Assembly: GCA_963995505.1 (NCBI GenBank)
Contig: OZ023199.1
Span: 2,790,001 to 2,854,000, forward strand
DNA length: 64,000 nucleotides
Source of the DNA: Hypericum androsaemum
Taxonomy: Eukaryota > Streptophyta > Magnoliopsida > Malpighiales > Hypericaceae
Reading direction: 5' to 3'
The notes under the pieces: model-generated
Told to the model about the DNA's origin: nothing
The model's input: only the letters and a program-made list of their open reading frames with translations
Database searches by the model: none
Position numbers and translations under genes: made by a program
In this document: piece after piece, positions 10,701-21,983 of the stretch
How positions within the stretch are numbered: the first letter of the stretch is position 1
Layout of the letters: each line of letters begins with the position of its first letter

Positions 10701-13700
10701 TTAATCTCCGAGATGATCATACCTAAAAAGATCAAACTTAGAATAGTCTCTGTCAGCAAAACCAACGCTAGGATCCTCACCATCTTTAATCCTCATCCTA
10801 ACCCTAGCTATCCTCTCCAAAATCCCATTTAGAGCTACATCAAAAGCATCCTCATAGCTGTTCAACCTAGACTCCGGATGAGCGTACACAACCCTAGGGA
10901 TCAGCCTAATCACCTCCTCTCTCAAGGCCTGAACTCGAACTTGAGGCATCTTAGTCAACGTTTTCTCGACGATCCCCGGCCTCCAATCTTCTTCGGTTTC
11001 CACCGGTATGTACACGGAGTAGTTGCCGTGGTCCTTGGGGAGGAACCACTGGTACTGGAGGTAAGCGGAGCCCGGATGGAACAGTACAGGGATGCATCCT
11101 GCTACGATGGAGTCGAAGAAGGACCTCCTCGTGAAGGAGTCCCCTCGGGGCTGCAGGCAGAACACCGAGTTCTGGAGCAGCCTCATGACTCTGACGGGGT
11201 CGTCGCAGTCCACGACCACCCCGTCGGGTCTAGTGTCGCATCCTAGCAACCTGCGCCGGAGAATTTTCAGTATGGTCGCAACATAAATATCCAACATGTC
11301 AATATTAGCACCGATGAGACTTAAAATATAATTCATTGGTTAAACTACTATTTAGAGTCATTGACAAATTTGTACATAACTAGCCACTTCAAATAAGTTC
11401 ATTGCTCGGAAGAGCATATTTTCTGAAATATTGTGAATATCATAATAGTACTCACCTACACAGGCCACTTGATCTCTGACATTCTTGGATGACCTTGGAC
11501 CTGAGGGTCTCCGGCATCTTGGCCCTCGGAGCTCCGACGAAGGAGAACAAGTAGCGCCTATTCCGCGTCCTCATCCGCTGCTGCCACCGCGAGATCTGCG
11601 CATCGCCGGAGGGGTGGAAGCAGGTCGGGTAGGGGATGGCGTAGTCGTTGCTCCAGAGGCTGGACTCCACTGACAACATGGACATGTTGTGAGAGTGAGG
11701 CAGCAGGCGGAGGCGGGTTCCCCAGGCACGTTCATCGTCGAACTCCCTCCTGAGGTCCCAGGCCGTCCTCCCCGTCACTATGAAGTGGTCTCTCCCCCAC
11801 ATTCTCTTCCACTCCGGCGTCTCCCCCACCCACTTCGCGAACTCCGCGGCGGACTCGTCTCGCAACGACAAGTTCCTTGACCAAAGATTTCTGCCACATC
11901 CATCAAGTTTAGTTAGAGAGCAACTTCACAACCAAATTGAACTTTGGTGGATGGATTTTTTAAAATACATCTTAGTATCAAGATTAAAAGTTGAAAAGGG
12001 GCAACACCAAGAAGAGGTTTTTGGTATATAACCCTTGGTTATCCACCTTCATATCACAAGGAACATATAATCTTTTGGTGTCCAACATCATAGTTCATAC
12101 CACAAGGAACAACTAATTTGAGTCGAGAATTGGGGGCGACTTTTTCAATGATGCAAGTCTGTTCCATATACAAGACAAGAATTCTTGAAGCAAAAGGAAA
12201 GGTAGGGAACATAAAAGCTTTTGGGTATCCCCCACCATCATAATTCATTTCACTAGGGCGACTCTTTTAATGATGCAAGTCTGTGTTAGGAAGCACGAGG
12301 GCCCCGAACACCACACGAACAACACCGGAAGCTAGAGATCGATGACAAAGCACAAAGGAAACTCACGCACACGAGAATAAGACACAATATTTGGTCACCC
12401 GGTTCGATCTAAACCGATCTACGTCCGGGGGCGTACCAAGCCAAGAGATTTCACTATATCAAGCTCGATCTACACTCTAGAGCTTCACTCGCTCAACAAT
12501 GGTGTTTCTCTCTCTCCTCTTCTCTCTGTCTCTCTCTCTCTCTCTACACAAGGAAGAAGATACGGGAATAGTGACTGAGAGGTGGGTATTTATAGTGCCC
12601 ACAGCCTAGGACTATTTGGTGTCGGCAGGGGCAAAATCGTCACCATTCACTTGATGACCTCCTTCTCCTCTTCACTGCTTGGTACGCCGGGTCTCTTCTC
12701 TAGTTTACTAGACCCGCTGAAGCCATGTTAAGCTTCAGCTTCTCTAAGGTAACCACCTTAGTCAACATATCCGCAGGATTCACTTTTCCGTCAATCTTTT
12801 CAAGTTGCAAGATCTTCCTCTCCAATAGACTTCGAATGTAGTGATACTTCAACTCAATGTGCTTTGTCCTTGAGTGGAATGCGGGATTCTTAGCCAAGTG
12901 TATCGCACTTTGGCTGTCACTGTGGAGCACACTTTCACTTTGCTCCTTGCCCAATTCTCCCAAGAAGTTTTGCAACTATACCATCTCTTTGCTTGCTTCT
13001 GTCACAGCCACATACTCACTTTCTGCGGTTGACAAGGCCACAACCTTTTGCAACCTGGAAGCCCAAGATATCGCTGTCCCTCCCAGTGTGAACACATAAC
13101 CACTAGTGCTCCTCTTGCCATCATGATCATTGGACCCCAAGTCTGCATCACAATAGCCTGTCAGCTTCACATCTTTGCCCTCAAAGCACAGGGCCTTCTT
13201 AGTAGTACCTCTCAAGTAACCAAGGATCCACTTCACTGCGATCCAATGCTGCTCACCTGGATTGCTCATGAATCTGCTCACTACTCCCACCGCATGTGCT
13301 ATGTCTGGCCTTGTGCAAATCATAGCATACATCAAGCTTCCGACTGCCGATGCATAAGGAGTCTTCTCCATTTGAGCCTTCTCCGCCTTACTCTTAGGCG
13401 AATCCTTCTTGGACAACATAAAGTGCCCACCTAAAGGAGTCAACTTGGGGTTGGTCTTTTGCATGTTGAACCTCTTCAACACCTTCTCAATGTACTCAGC
13501 CTGTGAGAGAAACAGCTTCCCATCAGCCTTATTCCTCTCAATCCTCATCCCAAGGATTTGCTTAGCCTCCCCCAAGTCCTTCATGGCAAACCTCTCAGAC
13601 AATTGCTTCTTCACCTTGCTCACCTCCCGAGCACTGGCGCCTGCTATCAACATGTCATCAACATAAAGCAGAAAGATGATATAGCTATTGTCAAATCTTT

Positions 13701-16700
13701 TGAAATAGCAGCAATGATCAGCCTCACAGCGCACGAACTCAATCTCATGCATGAACCCATCAAACTTCTTGTACCACTGCCTTGGAGCTTGCTTCAAGCC
13801 ATACAAGCTCTTCCTCAACCTGCACACAAGCTCACTTTTACCATCTGACAAGTATCCCTCTGGTTGTACCATGTAGATCTCTTCCTCTAGATCACCATGG
13901 AGAAATGCTGTCTTCACATCCATCTGCTCCAACATCAGATTCTCTGAAGCTACCATACTCAACACCATACGAATAGTGGTCAGCTTCACAACAGGAGTGA
14001 AAACATCAGTAAAATCTATACCATATTTCTGTTGAAATCCCTTCACAACCAGTCTTGCCTTGTAACGCTCGGTGCCATCCGCCTCTTGCTTAACTCTATA
14101 TACCCACTTATTTTGCAGTGCCTTCTTGCCTTTAGGGAGTTGGACTAGTTCCCAAGTCATGTTACTCCTCAATGACTTCATCTCGTCATCCATTGCAAGC
14201 TTCCACTTGTCCACTTGTCCACTCTTCTGAACCTCTGCAAAATCTTCTGGTTCTCCTCCATCAGTTAATAGGAGATAGAAATTAGCTGGCGAATACCTAT
14301 CTGGAGACCCACGTTGTCTTGTGGACCTCCTTACCGGAACCAATGGTGGTGGAGAACTTGGTTCCGCTTCCTCCTCGGCCACCTGGCCATCTTGTGCCCT
14401 TTTGCTCCCACCTGAGTTCGAGATGTCTAACTCAATCACCTCACTACTAGAACCCACCTCGTCGGATACACTCCCCCTGTCCTTGTACAAAACCTTCTCA
14501 TTGAATATGACATCTCGGCTTCTAATAACCTTTCGGTTCTTCTCATCCCAAAACCTGAAACCAAAATTATCTCCACCATATCCAATGAATGTGCACTTTT
14601 TGGACTTAGCATCCAGTTTGCTCCTATCACCTGCATCAATATGAACATATGACACACAACCAAATACTCGAAGGTAAGAAAGATCAACCTCCTTCCCACT
14701 CCAAGCCTCCTCCGGTATCCCATTATCCAAAGGAGTTGATGGTCCTCTATTGATCAAGAAAGCCGCGGTGTTCACTGCATCCGCCCAAAACATCTTTGGT
14801 AAGCCACACTTCAGTCGCATGGCCCTAGCTCTCTCATTGATTGTTCTGTTCATCTTCTCTGCGATGCCATTTTGCTGGGGGGTTCCAGCTACTGTCTTCT
14901 CCATGCGAATCCCATTTGCTGCACAGTAATCCTTGAACTCTTGGAGCTCATACTCTCCACCATTGTCAGATCTCAAACACTTCACATTGAGACCTGTCTC
15001 ATTTTCCACAAGGGCTCTCCACTTCTTGAAAGCATCAAAAGCTTCAGACTTATGTTTCAAGAAGTACACCCACAGCTTCCTTGTAGAATCATCAATAAAG
15101 GTCATGTAATACAACGAACCACCCAAGGATGCCACTGGTGCTGGTCCCCACAAATCGCTGTGGACCAACTCAAGCTTCTGCTCCTTTGGAGATCTGCCAG
15201 CTCTCGAAAAACTCACTCTCTTCTGTTTCCCGAAAACACAATCCTCACAGAGTTCCACTTCCACTGTCTTGAGGCCTGGAAGCTTCCCCTTCGAGCATAG
15301 CACCCACATTCCCTTCTCACTCATGTGGCCAAGGCGACTATGCCACAAATCTGCATCATCCGTTGCACCTGCAACATTAATGCTCTCATTGGTGTTCTTC
15401 GTCATATACAAAGTACCCTCCTTCAAACCTCGAGCCACCACCCTAGCTCCTTTGGTAATTTTCCATGTCTTGCAACCAAAGGTCACTGTGTAACCTTCAT
15501 CATCTAGTTGCCCCACGGATAGCAAATTCCTCTTCAACCCAGGAATATGCCTCACCCCTTTCAACAACAACAAAGATCCATTAGGAGTATTGATCCGAAC
15601 ATCTCCCATGCCCACAATTTTCAAAGGGTCATCATTCGCTAGATAGACTTTGCCATAATCACCTAGGACATACTTCTCCATCATCCCTGCATCGCTACAA
15701 GAATGAAATGATGCTCCCGAATCCAATACCCACTCCTCCAATGGACTGCTCACACTCAAGATCAACGCATCCCCGTGATCTTCCGTTGTCGCATTTGTAG
15801 ATTTTTTCCTTCTTTGGTGCCGTGCATTGATCTCTGAAATGACCATATTGTTCACAATTCCAACATTGCACCGAGCTCTTGTCCTTCTTCGGACCACCCT
15901 TCGATTTAGATCTTGACCTACCCCGGTCCTTCTTCCCCTTCCACTTATTCTCAGACCTTCCCCTGTTACCCATGCTCAAAGCTGAACTCGAGGCTACTCC
16001 GGATTCCTTTCTATGAATCTCCTCACTCATAATCAAATCCCTCACCTCATCTAGCTTGAGCGTTACTTTCCCCGCCGAGGCACTCACTGCCGTGACCGTG
16101 CCGTTCCAACTATCGGGTAAAGAACTTAGTAAAATTAGGGCTTGTACCTCATCATCGAAGTCGATCTTAACCGAGCTCAATTGGGCTATCGTTGCATTGA
16201 ACTCGTGAAGATGCTTGGTCACCATCGTACCTTCTGTCATCCGAAGGTTGAACAACTTCCTCATCAAGTGAACCTTGTTGGCCGCCGATGGCTTCTCGTA
16301 CATCTCGGACAACGTCTCCAACATCTCCTTTGTGGTCTTTGACTTTACTGTGTGCAAAGCCACGTTCCTGGACAAAGACAAGCGCACCACGCTCATCGCT
16401 TTCCGATCTAGGAGCTTCCACTCCTCTTCCTTCATGTCCTCTGGCTTCTTCCCATCAAGCGGCAAGTGCAGATCTTTGCCATACAAGTAGTCCTCTACTT
16501 GCATCTTCCAGAAGCCATAGTCGACGCCATCGAACTTCTCCACGGGCGATCTCACATCACCCATCGTGATTGCTCCCACCACGCCCTAAACCCGGGCTCT
16601 GATACCAATTGTTAGGAAGCACGAGGGCCCCGAACACCACACGAACAACACCGGAAGCTAGAGATCGATGACAAAGCACAAAGGAAACTCACGCACACGA

Positions 16701-17789
16701 GAATAAGACACAATATTTGGTCACCCGGTTCGATCTAAACCGATCTACGTCCGGGGGCGTACCAAGCCAGGAGATTTCACTATATCAAGCTCGATCTACA
16801 CTCTAGAGCTTCACTCGCTCAACAATGGTGTTTCTCTCTCTCCTCTTCTCTCTGTCTCTCTCTCTCTCTACACAAGGAAGAAGATACGGGAATAGTGACT
16901 GAGAGGTGGGTATTTATAGTGCCCACAGCCTAGGACTATTTGGTGTCGGCAGGGGCAAAATCGTCCACCAGAAATCACATTTCTGGCCGCGGATGAATAG
17001 TACCCAGTCAACATATGAACAGTAACTCCGTATATTCAACGCATGAACAGTAACTCTGTATAGTACGAAGTCTCCATACCCAACAGTCTGCTCTATATAC
17101 AAGACAAGAATTCTTGAGGCAAAGGTTAGGAAACATATAAGTATTTGGTATCCACCATCATAATTCATACCACAAAAAACAACTAATTTGAGAGGAGAAT
17201 TGGGGGCGACTCTCTCAAAAGTGTAAGCCCGCTCCATATACAAAGCAACAATTCTTGAAACAAAAGGAAAAGTAGGGTACCTGCTAGCATCAAGGCCGGC
17301 GTAATAGGGCACGTAGATAGCATCCGCCAACGAAGAGTCATTGGTTAAACACTTGTAGTTTCGCATCCTATTATGAAAAATAACCGACAGCGAGTACAGA
17401 TTGGTCCTGTACCAGCTCCCTCTTGTCAGAACCCCACTCCCATCACCCTTCACCCGGCGACCGAGCCCGAGGTTGTCCAGGTACGGGCAAATGTCCCGGT
17501 CGGGCCCCGTGGTGAACGTGGTCTCGCACCGGCTCACCAGGTCTTGGCTGAACCGGCTTGGCGGGTCCTGAACATACACGTATCGTCCGCGACAACGATC
17601 ACGATCATCGGACTTGTTAACCTCGGCCTGATCCGCAGCACATAACAGCAAGCTGGCCTGGAGGCTGCAGGTTTTCTCATTGAGGCCGAAGAAGAAAAGG
17701 GTCGTCACGAAAATGGAGACGACGAGGATCGCCAGCCACGTCGGCCGGTGGCTGAAATGGGTTGCTAGGGTTAGTGGGTTCTTCTCCAT
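10701..17789 (-). CDS. GT47 xyloglucan galactosyltransferase-like protein (MUR3/XLT2 clade)
   Basis: Three exons: 17281-17789, 11456-11890 and 10701-11250, total 1494 nt, 497 residues, splice phases consistent. A type II Golgi glycosyltransferase is indicated: a short cytosolic N-terminus, one membrane segment at about residues 18-35 (AILVVSIFVTTLFFFG), a stem, then the exostosin-like GT47 domain. The domain starts with RGRYVYVQDPPSRF, followed by ADAIYVPYYAGLD and HFIVTGRTAWDLRR. Near the C-terminus are FCLQPRGDSFTRRSFFDSIVAGCIPVLF and a PKDHGNYSVYIP segment. Family members add galactose (or related sugars) from UDP-sugar to xyloglucan side chains; the acceptor cannot be predicted. Most clade members are single-exon, so two introns are notable. 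Intron 1 (11891-17280) holds a ~140-bp repeat array and a whole Copia element in the same orientation, which could affect splicing or silence the gene. Confidence 0.88.
12054..12283 (-). repeat. GT47 intron-1 tandem array, distal part (split by Copia)
   Basis: On the minus strand three ~140-bp copies follow each other from the intron donor. Copy 1 lies at 17131-17280. Copy 2 is split between 17086-17130 and about 12190-12283, and copy 3 is at about 12054-12190. Shared words are TTCAAGAATTCTTGTCTTGT, AGTCGCCCCCAATTCTC and TCAAATTAGTTGTT. Each copy begins with a relic of the donor region (CCCTACCTTTCC). The copies remain partly open in one frame but are removed by the splice that restores the GT47 frame. 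Confidence 0.8.
12284..12641 (-). repeat. Copia 1 3' LTR, U3 truncated (358 bp)
   Basis: Collinear with 16610-16967. Similarity stops at GGGGCAAAATCGTC, and the first ~118 bp of U3 are absent. The TATAAATA box is kept (around 12588). Confidence 0.9.
12700..16582 (-). pseudogene. Copia 1 gag-pol, one frameshift and one nonsense codon
   Basis: Gag begins at 16582 (MVGAITMGDVRSP): UBN2-type gag and a CCHC knuckle CWNCEQYGHFRDQC. Pol continues with protease VLDSGASFHS and integrase (LWHSRLGH..C..C, then HSDLWGP, FIDDSTRK and a GGEY motif). Reverse transcriptase (YVDDML) and RNase H follow (LSTAESEYVA, HSDSQSAIHLAKN, HIELKYHYIR). Gag and pol are in different frames. The switch falls at a run of six T (plus strand, 15802-15807) just after the knuckle; a one-base length change would join them. 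TAG at 12976-12978 replaces the Trp after EASKEM in RNase H. Related Tork/Tnt1-type elements use a single open frame, so both are read as lesions. Confidence 0.9.
16597..16609 (-). promoter_or_regulatory. Copia 1 primer-binding site (tRNA-iMet)
   Basis: Minus strand reads TTGGTATCAGAGC immediately inside the 5' LTR. This is complementary to the 3' end of initiator methionine tRNA, the usual Copia minus-strand primer. Confidence 0.9.
16610..17085 (-). repeat. Copia 1 5' LTR (full length, 476 bp)
   Basis: Starts TGTTGGGTATGG and ends CTTCCTAACA on the minus strand. U3 holds two copies of an AACAGTAACTC-type word. A TATAAATA box lies near 16912-16918 and a CT microsatellite near 16840-16870. 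Confidence 0.93.
17086..17280 (-). repeat. GT47 intron-1 tandem array, proximal part
   Basis: First copy and the first third of the second copy of the ~140-bp unit, directly after the exon-1 donor (AG|GTACCC at 17281/17280). The array is interrupted at 17086 by the Copia insertion and resumes at 12283. Confidence 0.8.
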
Positions 17790-18160
17790 CTAGTTAAAAA
17801 GCTCACAAAGAGACGCCATTGTTAAAAAGCCTTAATGTCACGTACAAGATCCACCAGAAGCGACGACTTCCAAATATTCAATGGCGGTTCCAGAAATCCA
17901 GGTGGGATTAAAGAAATGATTTGTCGGCTTCTATTGCAATCCAATGAAGTTTGGTTCAGCCTTCAGGGATTTCTTCTTCATTTTTTTTTTCTTTGAATAC
18001 TAAACTAAATAGTTTTTTTATACTATTTAGTAATTACCTTCCATAAATATTTTTTTCCTATACTAATTACCTTCCTTAAATGGCGGAACAAAGTTGGGCT
18101 ATTAAACTTTTTCCCAAAAGTAGCATCGGAATTGTAAGGTAATTATATTACTATTCTAGT
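17790..18160. other. Intergenic, GT47 upstream region
   Basis: Presumed promoter and 5' untranslated region of the leftward GT47 gene. AT-rich, with no TATA box that I can place with confidence and no gene. Confidence 0.5.
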
Positions 18161-18168
18161 GTAAATAC

Positions 18169-18764
18169 CAATGTTTTAAAAGTTGCAGTTGGACCGGTGG
18201 TCGGACCGCTACCCAGGACAAATCTGGGTCATTTTTTACATAAACCCAGAATGTGGTTCGACTGGCCAAAATTTGGTCGGACCATCTGGTCAGGTACTTT
18301 TGGATGAACCGGTTCGACCGGATCAGAAAAATTTGTGTTTATTTTTTCCATTTTATCAGATTTAATTTAGAAACAAAACCTCAACTTCCATTCTCGGAGT
18401 GTATACATCACTTTGGAATCACAACAAACTTATATTTTTAACAATTCTCGATAATATGTCAACTAAGTTAAATGAATTGGACTAATATATCGAATAAGAA
18501 AACTTGTATAATCTTCTTCTTGTACTTCTAGACTTGTTTAATTCATATTTGAAGACTTTTTTTGGATAGATTGTATAACCTGCTAAATATGTGAAATTAT
18601 TTGGTATTTTATCTTTTTTTACTCTAAATTAAATTTATCAAACTCTATTTAATAATAATATATAATAGAAGTTTTGGTCGGACCAGTGGTCCAACCGGTC
18701 AGATTGGTCGACCCAAAATTTTGAAAATTCTGAGTCACCATCCAGGTCGGTTTTAAAAACATTG
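18169..18764. mobile_element. hAT-like MITE (596 bp) with GGTCGGACC words
   Basis: Ends are inverted: CAATGTTTTAAAA at the left, and TTTTAAAAACATTG at the right. Eight bases flank each side: GTAAATAC (18161-18168) and GTAAGTAC (18765-18772), one mismatch. An 8-bp duplication with CA..TG ends fits hAT-type elements. Inner parts of both ends carry GGTCGGACC/ACCGGT-rich words in inverted arrangement. The middle is AT-rich and non-coding. Confidence 0.8.
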
Positions 18765-18772
18765 GTAAGTAC

Positions 18773-19922
18773 CGCGATATTAGAATTTAGTAAGAAATTT
18801 ATTGTTATTGTTTATGAAAAGAAAATCTAGCATTAACAGATCCATGGGATATTATTTGCAAAATTATCCGTTGAGGTTATAGAGGGAATTCCTAGAAGTA
18901 CGAATCCGATAGGAGATACATAAGAATAAACTATTTTTTCTATAAAATTTCTATTCTCGATTCAAATTAAATCAATCGGTCCAAAAAAGTACACACATTT
19001 TTTGTTTATTTGTATGTGAAAGCTATTATGTTTTTAAATGGATACGTAAAAGCTACAGTATACTAGTACTCTTTTCGAAAGAAAAAAAAACACAAAGGTT
19101 ATTTTATATACTGCTACTATCACTTTTTCGAAATAGAAAAGAATTTGGATGATTATACTACTTTGTCGGTGGAAAGAGTCTGACAAGCACGTCCTAATTA
19201 ATTTCACTTTCCCCTTAAAAAAATTAATTTGAATTTCCGATTTTTTTATGCCTCCGGGGTAACTGATATCAAAAGTGGTCACGTTTATCCTCCCAAACTT
19301 GGACGTTGTCATATTCGGGCTATGTCTTTGTCCTAATTTTCACATTTTGATATACCAATTCTCTTACTTGCATCGATGTTTATATAGATGATCCGAAACA
19401 ATAATTATTCCTCATCGTTTAAGTGAATAAAAGTTAGGAGCCCTCTCCATTAAAAAAGAAAATTGGGCGATTAATTGATTCTTTTGACCAAAACGGAGGA
19501 GTTACAAAATTAATGGGCAAGTAAAGTGGCCACCCTCTAGATAATATAATTTTACAAGTACTAACAAGTTGTTAGATCGAGAATGTTGTTTTGTTTAACC
19601 AATTCTTGAGTGTAAATTTTTAAAAATACAATAATATTAAACATATGTGATAAAATTTTGTCACTTTTCAAAAATCTCATTCAAATTAAATTTGTATTAG
19701 TCGGGCCAATATCTATCAACCTTACCAGTCCATTCGTGAATTAATATTCTTCTTCTTCCCAGAAAGTCAATTGGTTAAATTAATGTCGAAGCCCGTCTTT
19801 GACGAATTCTCAACTCTCATTTAACGCGCATGGAGCACGAGACCGATATAGATAATTGATTGGAGGAGAATCGTGTTTCGGACGTTCTTTCAAGACGTGC
19901 ACTGACCATATCTTTTCTTTTA
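18773..19922. other. Intergenic, nothing identified
   Basis: AT-rich sequence without convincing coding potential. The short reading frame near 19034-19312 has low-complexity composition and no recognisable domain. Confidence 0.5.
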
Positions 19923-20890
19923 GGGCAAATTACTTTCCGGTCTCTGATATTTTGACAACCTAATTTCAGATCTCTAGGTTTCAAAAATAATCTTATAGTC
20001 CCCCGTATTTAGTTTTATTATATTCTCGGGTTCTCCGCTAACGTCATCAACCGTTTTATTATTATTTTATCATTAAAATGACTTTTTACCCCTCTAATAA
20101 TCTTCTAAGGCAAATACAACCTTCTGATCATCTTCTTCAGCGACCAAAATTTATTCCGACAAACAAAATTTGAATCTGTATATCTACCAACACAACTCTA
20201 ATTCAGTCCCAAAATAATTAAACCAAAAATAAACCCAATCTAGTTCAATATTCAACAAATGGTTGCTTAGAAGGCAAGAGGTGCACAACAATAGAGTGTT
20301 GGCAACGATGGAAGAAGGTTCAGATCGAACCATCTCCGAGCGCGAAAACGTCGTCACTGCCTAAGAGCTTCCTTCTCCGACGAGCATCTTGAAGGTCGAT
20401 TCCAGATGGGTCGTCGATTCGTGGTCAAGAACAATGGCCCTCCTCCAATCGACGTTCTCCACCACGGAGGACAAGAACTCAGTTCACTTCCCGAGACCTG
20501 GCTCCACTTCCCCACTGGCCCGACCTTTTGGACTCGTTGTCCCCGGGCAAAGAAGACGACCAAACTCCTCCTTCCCGAATTGCCGGAGCAGGTCCACTAG
20601 CGATTCGGCGTTGTGCCCTTCTTCCAAGTCGGAGGAGTTGCCATAGTCAGGAGCCGGCTTGGAGAAAGATGTTGAGGTTGGACGATGGAGAGAGAAGAAA
20701 TTAATTAATTCTTTAATTCTTTGGTAAGGGTAGTAAAGTCATTTCACACAGAAAAATGACTGATGACGTTAGTGAAGGACCCTGAGAGTATAATAAAACC
20801 AAACACGAAGGATTACTAGATCATTTCTGAAAATCTAAGGGCCGGAAAGATAGTGTATCAAAATGTCAAAGACCTGAAAATAATTTACCC
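19923..20890. mobile_element. Inverted-repeat DNA element (~970 bp), GGGYAAATTA ends
   Basis: GGGCAAATTACTTTCCGGTC at 19923 and the reverse complement of AAATAATTTACCC ending at 20890 mark ~130-bp inverted repeats. Both share GTTTTATTATA.TCTC.GGG and TAACGTCATC inner landmarks. The GC-richer middle (20280-20660) has open frames on both strands but no recognised protein. A short block of the same family occurs at about 38865-39020. The target duplication is obscured by a T-rich context. Confidence 0.75.
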
Positions 20891-21983
20891 TTTTTTAATC
20901 TACGTATATCCGAATGATTTGCCTCCCGTAATATACTATGTTCTGCTTGATTTGAATGAAGGTTCAAATGAGTAATGATAACTTTCATTTGTTATGTCAA
21001 GAGAGCGCGAAAACGGACACACGGATATGTAGAATATCATAACAAATAGTAGTAGAGTTAGAAAAATATAGGACACACGTGGTTCGGTCAACTGACCTAC
21101 ATTTATGAGGCTGAGACCATCATCACTATTATATGTGGAGATACGTTGTGGTATATAAGCTATAGGCAAGTGTTATATCTCGAGCCTAAATCTTTGTCAA
21201 AAATTAAGATCAAAGAACATCTAACCCCTACTCTCCTATTTATAGAAGACAAACCCAATATTTTTACAATAGTAATAGGGTTCTAATCAAGCTACTATTT
21301 GGGACAAATAAAGCGAGTTTACTCCTCCTTTTCCTTTTTTGTAAAAGTAAAATTTTATTAGCATCGCACGAAGAATTATATAGGAACAACAGTTGTCTCA
21401 TCAAAACTCTATCAAGATTAAGACAAAATCCTTTGGGAACTGTGAATAATAAAAAATAACAGAAGATTATTGATTCATGTCCTCCTCTTATAACAAGCTG
21501 AAAGAAAAAGAACGTCTCCTATACATCACTACTACAATTTTAAACGACCAGAAACCATTTAAGCTGCAACCGAAAACTGGAGATTATGCCCAAAGGCCAC
21601 AGAGAACAAGGAAATGATGTTATGGTCAAGCTTTTCTTCTGGAAAGAAAAAGCAGTCAAGATTATGAGGGGAGTAGCTGATTCGAATATCAAAGCTATCC
21701 GACATTTTCTGAATTGTAATGCAGAAGTTCATCTTCTTCCTCAAACCTCAAGCTGGCAATTGCATATATTAATGTGGAACCATACCATTAGTTTTACAAG
21801 CTTTCAGATCGCCAGCTGCAACAGGAGGTCATCAAAAGGCAAGGACTTCACAACAAAGTAATATCAGTCATGCTAAGATTACACGAAACTGCGATTCAGT
21901 TCAAAGACAACTCCTCATCCAGAAACTACTACTAGATGAATTCAGTTCGAGGATAATTTCCCACCTAATGATCTGTCGGACAA
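20891..21983. other. Intergenic and 3' region of the zf-UBP gene
   Basis: No gene is supported. Around 21070-21180 a CACGTGGTTCGGTCAACTGACC-like stretch resembles R regions of plant LTRs, but no partner LTR or TSD was found. The 3' untranslated region of the leftward zf-UBP gene should lie just below 21983. Confidence 0.45.

Larger units (their letters stand above)
12284..17085 (-). mobile_element. Copia LTR retrotransposon 1, young, inside GT47 intron 1
   Basis: The element is flanked by a perfect 5-bp target duplication GTCTG (12279-12283 and 17086-17090). Its ends are canonical TG..CA (TGTTGGG at 17085 and CTAACA at 12284 on the minus strand). The primer-binding site TGGTATCAGAGC (initiator Met tRNA) lies next to the 5' LTR at about 16597-16609. 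Gag and pol follow in the usual Copia order. The 3' LTR lacks about 118 bp of U3, and no polypurine tract remains beside it. Across the shared 358 bp the LTRs differ by about one substitution and one CT-repeat length change, so insertion is recent. Length 4802 bp. Confidence 0.95.

Noticed and set aside
12054..12248. Open frame matching the end of the GT47 exon-1 frame (FPTFPFASRILVLYMEQ)
   Set aside because: It is one copy of the intron tandem array. Splicing 17281 to 11890 restores the family sequence RNLWSRNLSLRDE with correct phase, and GT47 proteins have no such segment.
20280..20660. Open frames on both strands inside the element at 19923-20890
   Set aside because: No domain, no codon signal, and they lie within an inverted-repeat element, so I do not call a gene.
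21050..21180. Solo LTR
   Set aside because: Only a CACGTGGTTCGG-type phrase is seen; no TG..CA ends or target duplication could be placed.
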